This document shows positions 1 through 4,567 of a stretch of DNA of 6,483 bases, one piece after another. The DNA lies in the NCBI GenBank assembly GCA_032230565.1, contig JAVXWL010000221.1, forward strand, positions 1 through 6,483, written 5' to 3'. The position numbers were made by a program, and so were the translations under genes. The number at the start of each line of letters is the position of its first letter. The first letter of the stretch is position 1. The DNA is from GCA-003244245 sp032230565 (GTDB lineage Bacteria; Actinomycetota; Actinomycetes; Mycobacteriales; Pseudonocardiaceae). The notes under the pieces were generated by a model. The model was given only the letters and a program-made list of their open reading frames with translations. It did no database searches and was not told the origin of the DNA.

Positions 1-4
1 AGAT

Positions 5-18
5 CCAGAACGTTCTGG
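5..18. repeat. 14-bp perfect palindrome upstream of tRNA
   Basis: CCAGAACGTTCTGG equals its own reverse complement. It could be an operator or part of a terminator for an unseen upstream gene. It resembles a compressed GAAC/GTTC dyad, but it lacks the 4-bp spacer of the actinobacterial LexA box, so I do not call it an SOS box. No function can be assigned. Confidence 0.4.
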
Positions 19-48
19 GGGGACGAGGGGTGAGATGCGAGCGATCGG

Positions 49-54
49 TACAGT
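49..54 (+). promoter_or_regulatory. possible -10 element of the tRNA-Thr promoter
   Basis: TACAGT fits the loose actinobacterial -10 pattern TANNNT and lies about 25 bases before the mature tRNA 5' end, which would put transcription start near position 61. No convincing TTGAC-like -35 is visible about 17-18 bases upstream, so this is a weak call. Confidence 0.25.
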
Positions 55-59
55 GGTCC

Positions 60-77
60 GCGCTGCCCGGGCAGCGC
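60..77. repeat. 18-bp perfect palindrome abutting the tRNA 5' end
   Basis: GCGCTGCCCGGGCAGCGC is a perfect 9+9 palindrome ending one base before the first tRNA nucleotide at 79. In RNA its middle bases would form the loop, leaving a very GC-rich stem beside the RNase P cleavage site. In DNA it could extrude as a cruciform or bind a dimeric protein. There is no T-tract, so it is not a clear intrinsic terminator. Confidence 0.5.
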
Positions 78-78
78 T

Positions 79-155
79 GCCGCCTTAGCTCAGTCGGCCA
101 GAGCAGCTCACTCGTAATGAGCAGGTCAAGGGTTCGATTCCCTTAGGCGGCTCCA
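79..155 (+). tRNA. tRNA-Thr (anticodon CGT), CCA encoded
   Basis: The full cloverleaf can be drawn. The acceptor stem GCCGCCT (79-85) pairs with AGGCGGC (145-151). The D stem GCTC (88-91) pairs with GAGC (101-104). The anticodon stem GCTCA (106-110) pairs with TGAGC (118-122) around loop CTCGTAA, placing anticodon CGT at 113-115, which reads ACG threonine codons. The T stem AAGGG (128-132) pairs with CCCTT (140-144) around TTCGATT. The discriminator base is T152 and CCA (153-155) is encoded. All stems pair without mismatch, so the gene looks functional. It lies 86 bases before an integrase pseudogene on the same strand, the usual arrangement when an element has integrated at a tRNA 3' end. 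Confidence 0.97.
113..155 (+). other. candidate attachment-site core (3' half of tRNA-Thr)
   Basis: Actinomycete integrative elements of the tyrosine-recombinase type often recombine within the 3' half of a tRNA gene, from the anticodon loop to the 3' end, and restore the tRNA. The integrase remnant immediately downstream makes this tRNA the natural candidate. No second copy of the tRNA 3' end was noticed within the window, so the far attachment site, if it exists, lies outside. This is inference from gene order only. Confidence 0.35.
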
Positions 156-156
156 T

Positions 157-189
157 CTCTCACCTGGGAAAACTGCTCCAGGATGAGAG
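157..189 (+). terminator. hairpin directly downstream of tRNA-Thr
   Basis: CTCTCACCTGG (157-167) pairs with CCAGG-A-TGAGAG (178-189), giving an 11-bp stem with one bulged A (183) and a 10-base loop. It starts two bases after the encoded CCA. That position suggests a tRNA terminator or 3' processing structure. There is no T-run after it, as is common for actinomycete terminators. It could instead be part of an integrase arm-binding region. Confidence 0.45.
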
Positions 190-218
190 CTGGCGTCAGT
201 CGCGTGGAATCAAACGTG

Positions 219-233
219 GTGCGAGTGGCGCAC
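219..233 (+). repeat. small inverted repeat before the integrase start
   Basis: GTGCG (219-223) and CGCAC (229-233) form a 5-bp stem with a 5-base loop, ending 8 bases before the integrase ATG at 242, where a ribosome binding site would be expected. No Shine-Dalgarno sequence is obvious. The repeat is short and may be chance in GC-rich DNA. Confidence 0.25.
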
Positions 234-358
234 AGTCCTCCATGGCTGCACCTTCAGCACGCCGCGCCAGGCGGCACCGCGGCAGCATCGAGGAGCTACC
301 CAGCGGCGGGCTGTGTGTCTCCGTGTACGCCGGAATAGATCCACTGACCGGGCAACGC

Positions 359-398
359 CACTACCTGCGAGAGAGCATCACTACCTGCGAGAGAGCAT
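359..398 (+). repeat. exact 20-bp tandem duplication in the integrase gene
   Basis: The 20-bp unit at 359-378 is repeated without change at 379-398 (unit begins CACTACCTGC and ends GAGAGCAT). Before it the integrase frame reads QRHYLRESI from the ATG at 242. After it the correct sequence (IPSGPSAQVEAQKAM) is in a different frame. Deleting one copy joins the two exactly, so this duplication is the first inactivating lesion. Confidence 0.95.
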
Positions 399-779
399 CC
401 CCTCTGGCCCCAGTGCTCAAGTCGAGGCGCAGAAGGCCATGCGTCGGCTGGCGAACCAGGTCGACGAGCGGCGCAACCCGCGGACGAACGCAACGGTCGA
501 TCAGCTGCTTGATCGTCACTTCGAGCTCGCCGAGCTAGAGGTAAACACTCCCGCGAATTACCGCAGCCTGGCCGAGAAACACATCCGGCCACTGATCGGC
601 TCGGTGAAGGTAGGGGCACTCGACGGCGATCTGTTTGACTCGTTCTACGCCACGCTCCGGCGCTGCCGGGACCACTGCGGCCAACGGCAGCGCATCGACC
701 ACCGAACCGACGGCCCGCACCAGTGCGACGACCGCTGCAAGCCGCACCAGTGCCAGCCGCTGTCGAACGGGAGCGTCCG

Positions 780-787
780 GTACGTAC
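780..787 (+). repeat. 4-bp GTAC tandem duplication causing a frameshift
   Basis: GTAC occurs twice in a row (780-783, 784-787). Upstream the integrase frame reads LSNGSVRY, and downstream the expected IHFILSGALKRAV lies in another frame. Removing one GTAC joins them as SVRYIHFILSGALKRAV, which fits the family. Confidence 0.88.
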
Positions 788-2123
788 ATCCACTTCATCC
801 TCAGCGGCGCGCTGAAGCGGGCCGTACGGTGGCGCTGGATCGCCACCAACCCCATCGCCCAGGCTGTCCCGCCACCGCAGCCCAAGCCGAACCCGCAGCC
901 GCCCACAGCCGAGCAGGCCGCGCGCATCCTCAAAGAAGCCTGGCAGGACCAGGACTGGGCCATTCTGATCTGGCTGACCATGGTCACCGGGTTTCGCCGC
1001 GCGGAGCTCTGTGCGATCCGGTGGCGCCATCTTGACCTGACGGCTGGTGTGTTGATGCTGGAGAGGAGCATCGGCCAGCGCAGCGGCCGGACGTGGGAGA
1101 AGGACACCAAGACTCACCAGCACCGCCGCATCGCTCTCGACCCTGAAACCCTCTCCCTGCTCAGTGAGTATCGGCACCGGTGCGAGGAACGCGCCGCAGC
1201 GTTCGAATTGCACTCACCGACGACGCCTTCATGTTCTCCCTCGCCGTCGATGGGTCCGTGCATCTAAAGCCAGACTCGGTCAGCCAGCGCAACGCCAGGC
1301 TCGCTCGGCGCCTCGGCATCTCAACGACGATCCACAAGCTGCGCCACTACTCCGCCACCGAGCTGATCTTCGCTGGCGTCGACGTCCGCACCGTCGCCGG
1401 CCGGCTTGGCACGGTGGTGGAGGCACGACGACGCTCAAGGTCTACGCAGCATGGGTGTCCGAGAGCGACCAGCGCGCGTCCACCAGCCTGTTCGCGCGGC
1501 TCCCTGCCCGGCCTGACGCGGCCGTCGCTCCGCCTCCCCACCGCGGCAGCGGTGGTGACGCGAGGTACCCGCGAATCGCTGCCGAGCTGCGCGCACAGAT
1601 TGCCTCAGGTGAGCTGCCGCTCGGCGCGCAGCTCCCCACGCATAAGCAGCTCGCTGAGCAGCACGGCATATCGGTCGGCACAGCTCATCGCGTGACAGCG
1701 CTGCTGAGCAGTGAGGAGCTTGTCGAGGGCAGTCGGGGCCGCCGGGCCACCGTCATCCGGCATGCTCTCGTCGATCAGAACCAGGCTCCACGTGCTGTGG
1801 AGCGGATAGCCACGGACGTCGACAGCAAACTGACCAACCGCCGCCCTCAGGATGACGGCATCGAAGAGATAGCGGTGGTGACGCAGCTATGGGCGATCAC
1901 CGTTCGTGGGCCCGATGGTCGCCGCTATCCGGCGCGACATGTATGCGAGGACCTCAACCGGCCCGACTTGCTCCGGGCGCACTTGCTTGCGATCACCAGG
2001 ATCGAGTGTCCGACAGGTACTGATCGTGGCGAAAGCTGGATCGGTGACTACGAGCTTGAGGTCCGTGAACCCGGCAAAGAGGACGAGAATCCGAAGCTCA
2101 CACTGCGCTGGCAGGTGAGCTGA

Positions 2124-2248
2124 CCGGCAGAATCCGGCCTGCCACAATCGGCGAGCATTACGAGGCCGTCCGGGCGTACTCATCTGCCGAAATAGAGGAC
2201 GTCGGTCGGGTTGGATTCCTGGCCGGGGCGGCTGGGTTCTTCACGCTC
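2124..2248. other. intergenic region before the Crp/Fnr gene
   Basis: This 125-base gap separates the integrase remnant from the regulator. The regulator's frame stays open back through the gap (last upstream stop at 2066-2068) with no ATG, GTG or TTG start seen in it. I find no clear promoter, terminator or Shine-Dalgarno sequence. The open upstream frame may be chance in GC-rich DNA. Confidence 0.4.
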
Positions 2249-2962
2249 GTGATCCTCATGCCGGATCCTTGTACGGTGGTCGACAGAGAGGTTGCGGACG
2301 CCGTGGCCGGCAGCTTCCTGGGGAGGCTGCCGGCGGACCTGGTGGATGCGCTAATGGAGGTGGGGGAGCGCAGCGACTACCCGGCGGGCAGCATGATCTA
2401 TCGGGAGGGTTCGTATCCGAGGACGGCGCTCGTCGTCGGTGGCTTGCTGCGGGTCTACATGACCTCTCCGGAGGGCCGGCAGGTGACGGTCCGGTATGCG
2501 CGCACCTGTGACGTGCTGGGGATCGCGGTCCTCGTCGGAGGGCCGGCCGAGGTCAGCGTTCAGACGCTGGCCGAGTCGAGCCTGTTCCGGATCGATTCAC
2601 GGACGTTGGCCTCAGCGGCGCACCGCGATGCCCGGGTCTCGTGGGCGCTGGCGGAGGAGCTGAACCGACGGCTGTATGAGACGTTGCAGCAGACGGCGAT
2701 CAACGCATTCGGCTCGGTGCGCCAGCGGGTGGCTGCGCATCTGCTGGATCTCGCATCCGCTCAGCAACGCCCCGGAGGCCACCTCGGGGCGCGCGTGTCG
2801 CAGCAGGAGCTGGCCGACGCTGTCGGGTCGGTCCGCGAGGTGGTGGCCCGGGTCCTGCGGGACCTCCGCGTTGACCGGCTGGTGGCGACCTCACCGGACA
2901 GCATCCACATCCTCGACCCCGCAGGGCTGCACGACCAATCCTGGAACCCGACCGCCCCGTGA
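2249..2962 (+). CDS. Crp/Fnr-family transcriptional regulator
   Basis: This 237-residue protein has the standard Crp/Fnr size and layout. Residues about 25-125 form a cyclic-nucleotide-binding-like beta barrel (YPAGSMIYREG, ALVVGGLLRVYMTSPEGRQVTVRYA, CDVLGIAVLVGG). Next come a dimerisation helix (about 128-155) and a C-terminal winged helix (about 155-225). Its recognition helix, GSVREVVARVLRDLR, has R196, E197 and R201 at the spacing of the DNA-contacting Arg-Glu-Arg of E. coli CRP, so a CRP-like half-site is plausible. The ligand is unknown; no four-cysteine Fe-S motif is present, arguing against an FNR-type oxygen sensor. The start is GTG 2249 or ATG 2258. Neither has a clear Shine-Dalgarno sequence, so the message may be leaderless. 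The reading frame is intact, unlike its upstream neighbour. It lies 123 bases before a lactonase-family gene on the same strand, which it may control. Confidence 0.92.
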   Translation: MILMPDPCTVVDREVADAVAGSFLGRLPADLVDALMEVGERSDYPAGSMIYREGSYPRTALVVGGLLRVYMTSPEGRQVTVRYARTCDVLGIAVLVGGPAEVSVQTLAESSLFRIDSRTLASAAHRDARVSWALAEELNRRLYETLQQTAINAFGSVRQRVAAHLLDLASAQQRPGGHLGARVSQQELADAVGSVREVVARVLRDLRVDRLVATSPDSIHILDPAGLHDQSWNPTAP

Positions 2963-2987
2963 GGAACTATCGCGTGATTTTGGTTAC

Positions 2988-3000
2988 GTGGCCCCGCCAC
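2988..3000 (+). repeat. small GC-rich inverted repeat after the Crp/Fnr gene
   Basis: GTGGC (2988-2992) and GCCAC (2996-3000) form a 5-bp stem with a 3-base loop, 26 bases after the regulator stop. It is too short to call a terminator alone, but it is the first of four dyads in this gap. Confidence 0.3.
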
Positions 3001-3003
3001 CGA

Positions 3004-3014
3004 TGTCACTGACA
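3004..3014. promoter_or_regulatory. possible operator: 11-bp dyad TGTCA-C-TGACA
   Basis: TGTCACTGACA is a perfect dyad around one central base, in the gap between the Crp/Fnr gene and the hydrolase gene. TGTCA resembles a CRP half-site (TGTGA), but the 1-base spacer is far shorter than the usual 6. It could bind another dimeric regulator. Speculative. Confidence 0.25.
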
Positions 3015-3024
3015 CGCCCCGGGA

Positions 3025-3044
3025 CCAGGCCAAGGCTGGCCTGG
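3025..3044 (+). repeat. hairpin 1 upstream of the hydrolase gene
   Basis: CCAGGCCA (3025-3032) and TGGCCTGG (3037-3044) form a perfect 8-bp stem with a 4-base loop. It is separated by a single base from a second 8-bp hairpin. It may terminate the regulator transcript or structure the hydrolase leader. Confidence 0.6.
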
Positions 3045-3045
3045 A

Positions 3046-3067
3046 CTCGCCCGATCAGGCGGGCGAG
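3046..3067 (+). repeat. hairpin 2 upstream of the hydrolase gene
   Basis: CTCGCCCG (3046-3053) and CGGGCGAG (3060-3067) form a perfect 8-bp stem with a 6-base loop. It ends 8 bases before the AGGAGG ribosome binding site of the hydrolase. No T-tract follows, so attenuation, message stabilisation or protein binding are as likely as termination. Confidence 0.6.
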
Positions 3068-3075
3068 CGGAGCAC

Positions 3076-3081
3076 AGGAGG
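3076..3081 (+). promoter_or_regulatory. ribosome binding site AGGAGG of the hydrolase gene
   Basis: This is a full-consensus AGGAGG with a short 4-base spacer to ATG 3086. It fixes the start of the hydrolase and implies strong translation if the site is not masked by the neighbouring hairpins. Confidence 0.75.
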
Positions 3082-3085
3082 CCAC

Positions 3086-3979
3086 ATGTCCATCTCGGCT
3101 GCCATATCGCAGGCGGAGAAGGGAACAGCAGACCCCGTCAGGGCCGTGTCGGTCGTGAGCACCGGAACGGTCGAGATCCATCCCGAACACGCCTATGGCA
3201 CCACCAAGCCGCTGTACTGGTGGCTGCTGACCTCACGCGCATGGTTACCGCCACGGCCGATCAACGTCTATGTCATCGAGCACGCCAAAGGGCTGGTTCT
3301 CTTCGACACCGGACAAGACCGCGCCTCGGTTACTGACGGCTCGTACTTTCCCGGCGGATTCACCGGAGTTATCTACGACCGCCTGGCCAGATTCCGCATC
3401 GGTGAGGAGGAGACACTCGAGCGTCAGCTCGACACGCTCGGGTATTCAGCTGCCGATGTCGACACGGCGATCCTCTCCCACCTCCACCAAGACCACATCG
3501 GCGGAATCCCGCAGCTGAACCGCGCGGACCTGCTGGTCAGTGCGGCCGAATGGCAGGAGCTTTCCCGGTTCGCCCCGGAGCCGCGCGGCTTCCTCCGCGA
3601 CCACATCATGATCCCGGGTCTGAGGTGGCGCCAGATCAACTTCGAACCCACCAACGACCCGACCCTGGCGCCGTTCCCCGAGTCGCTCGACGTCATGGGC
3701 GACGGCTCGCTCGTCATGCTCCCCACGCCCGGTCACACCGCGGGCTCGGTCTCACTGCTCATACGGCGGCGGGGGAGCGCACCGCTTCTGCTGGTCGGTG
3801 ATCTCACCTACGGAGCGGAACTGTTGGAACAGCGCCGCATTCCCGGCGTCGGCGACCGGAGCCAACTCGCCAAGACCACCGACCAGGTACTCGCACTCAA
3901 GCAGCTGATGCCTGGCCTGGTCATCCTGCCGGCTCACGACCCGACCGCGGCTCAGCGCCTGCTCCGCAGCGCACCGTGA
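3086..3979 (+). CDS. MBL-fold metallo-hydrolase, N-acyl-homoserine-lactonase family
   Basis: This intact 297-residue cytoplasmic protein has no signal peptide. The metallo-beta-lactamase fold is shown by LVLFDTG (D74), the zinc motif SHLHQDHIGG (H132, H134, D136, H137), PTPGHTAGS (H217), VGDLTY (bridging D239) and LPAHDP (H284). These give the seven ligands of a di-zinc site. Y242, three residues after D239, matches the Asp/Tyr spacing of AiiA-type lactonases, and the N-terminal INVYVIEHAKGLVLFDTG resembles AttM/AiiB-like enzymes. The likely reaction is hydrolytic opening of a lactone ring, acyl-homoserine lactone being the family substrate. In an actinomycete another lactone, such as a gamma-butyrolactone, is possible. 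Substrate cannot be read from sequence. The start is fixed by AGGAGG four bases upstream. The stop overlaps the GAGGAG before the downstream SRPBCC gene, suggesting co-translation. Confidence 0.9.
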   Translation: MSISAAISQAEKGTADPVRAVSVVSTGTVEIHPEHAYGTTKPLYWWLLTSRAWLPPRPINVYVIEHAKGLVLFDTGQDRASVTDGSYFPGGFTGVIYDRLARFRIGEEETLERQLDTLGYSAADVDTAILSHLHQDHIGGIPQLNRADLLVSAAEWQELSRFAPEPRGFLRDHIMIPGLRWRQINFEPTNDPTLAPFPESLDVMGDGSLVMLPTPGHTAGSVSLLIRRRGSAPLLLVGDLTYGAELLEQRRIPGVGDRSQLAKTTDQVLALKQLMPGLVILPAHDPTAAQRLLRSAP

Positions 3980-3983
3980 GGAG
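3978..3983 (+). promoter_or_regulatory. ribosome binding site of the SRPBCC gene, overlapping the hydrolase stop
   Basis: GAGGAG overlaps the hydrolase TGA (3977-3979) and lies 10 bases before ATG 3994. This favours ATG 3994 over an in-frame GTG at 3976 and implies translational coupling of the two genes. Confidence 0.6.
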
Positions 3984-3993
3984 ATTGGCTCAA

Positions 3994-4438
3994 ATGAAAT
4001 TCACCAACACGATCATGATCAACCGCCGGCCCGGCCGAGGTGTTCGGGTTTCTCTCCCACTTCGGAAACATGCCGCTGTGGAACTACGCGATCAGCGAGA
4101 CCCGGAAGATCGCCGACGACCCGGTGGGTGCCGGCTCGCGCTACCGGCAGACCCGGACGCTTCCCACCCGAAGCGAGGAGATGTTCGAAGTGACCGAGTT
4201 CGAGCCGGACCGCAGGCTCTCGATCCGAGGTGCTCTCGGTCCTTTCCACGGCGAGGTCGCTTATCTGCTCGCGCCAGCGGGAAACGGCACCACCCTCACC
4301 AACACCATAAACCTCCAACCCTCGGGTCCGCTGCGGCTCGTCGCGCCGTTGGCGGCTTCCCGCGTCAAGTCGGCGGTGGCTACGAACCTCGACACTCTCA
4401 AGCAGATCCTCGAAACGTGCGAGCGGCAGCCGACCTGA
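3994..4438 (+). pseudogene. SRPBCC (START-like) family protein, one frameshift
   Basis: The first codons (MKFTNTIMINRR) lie in one frame and the rest (AEVFGFLSHFGNMPLWNYAI... to TGA 4438) in another. Removing one C from the CCC at 4030-4032 yields INRRPAEVFGFL and a continuous 147-residue protein, a usual length for this family. SRPBCC proteins form a helix-grip cavity that binds small hydrophobic ligands. Family-like features are the opening beta strand followed by the PAEVF helix, NMPLWNYAI, FEVTEFEPDRRLSIRG, and a C-terminal helix after LRLVAPL. The ligand is unknown. The gene follows the hydrolase by 14 bases and was probably co-transcribed with it. An internal GTG at 4040 could yield a 132-residue product lacking the first strand. 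A sequencing error is a real alternative because the lesion is one base in GC-rich sequence. Confidence 0.82.
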
Positions 4439-4497
4439 CGACCGATGAACGCTGAAACCGCACTCTTCTGCCGCGATGCGCGTGGTCGAAATATTCC

Positions 4498-4520
4498 GCT
4501 GACGTATCCTGATCGTCAGC
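4498..4520. terminator. inverted repeat between convergent genes, possible bidirectional terminator
   Basis: GCTGACG (4498-4504) and CGTCAGC (4514-4520) form a perfect 7-bp stem with a 9-base loop. It lies between the end of the SRPBCC gene and the end of the oppositely oriented CHAT-like gene, where a shared terminator is expected. No T-tract flanks it on either strand. Confidence 0.4.
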
Positions 4521-4557
4521 ACAAGTAGAGGCCGAAGGGGAGCGGCGTGCCATCTAG

Positions 4558-4567
4558 CTGAGCTCAG
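4558..4567. repeat. 10-bp palindrome over the CHAT-like stop codon
   Basis: CTGAGCTCAG is self-complementary and overlaps the minus-strand stop of the CHAT-like gene (TGA at 4566-4564). It is short and may be coincidental. Confidence 0.25.

Larger units (their letters stand above)
242..2123 (+). pseudogene. tyrosine recombinase/integrase with C-terminal GntR-like domain, four frameshifts
   Basis: Family signatures run through three reading frames and end in the third. Removing an extra 20-bp copy (379-398) and an extra 4-bp copy (784-787), and adding one base near 1205-1209 and one at 1409/1410, gives a continuous 619-codon frame. In the repaired protein, the N-terminal region (GSIEELPSG, YAGIDPLTGQRHYL) and a Cys/His-rich insert with repeated CxxxC-type spacing match actinomycete integrases. 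The catalytic core shows R244 in TGFRRAEL, H357 and R360 in HKLRHYSATEL, H383 in the restored GHGGGG, and likely nucleophile Y394 in LKVYAAW. Residues about 435-500 are a GntR-type winged helix (LRAQIASGELPLGAQLPT, ELVEGSRGRR). Residues about 535-619 are a further domain I do not recognise. The wild-type enzyme would integrate or excise its element, probably at the adjacent tRNA-Thr. As written, the ATG-start frame loses integrase sequence soon after the 20-bp repeat, so no active enzyme is expected. Confidence 0.93.

Noticed and set aside
5..18. LexA/SOS box
   Set aside because: The GAAC and GTTC halves are directly joined, without the 4-bp spacer of the actinobacterial LexA site.
359..398. 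Phase-variation switch based on the 20-bp repeat
   Set aside because: Losing one copy would restore only the first break. The GTAC duplication and two one-base losses would still kill the integrase.
296..1213. Long minus-strand open frame of 305 codons opposite the integrase
   Set aside because: Its product is low-complexity Arg/Gly/Ala-rich with no family motif, while the plus strand carries a recognisable integrase in register. It is a typical GC-rich antisense shadow.
4023..4042. Programmed ribosomal frameshift in the SRPBCC gene
   Set aside because: No slippery heptamer or suitable downstream structure is apparent, and the family is not known to me to use frameshifting. A one-base insertion or error is simpler.
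4019..4522. Minus-strand 167-codon open frame opposite the SRPBCC gene
   Set aside because: It has no recognisable domain and lies fully opposite a clear SRPBCC reading frame.
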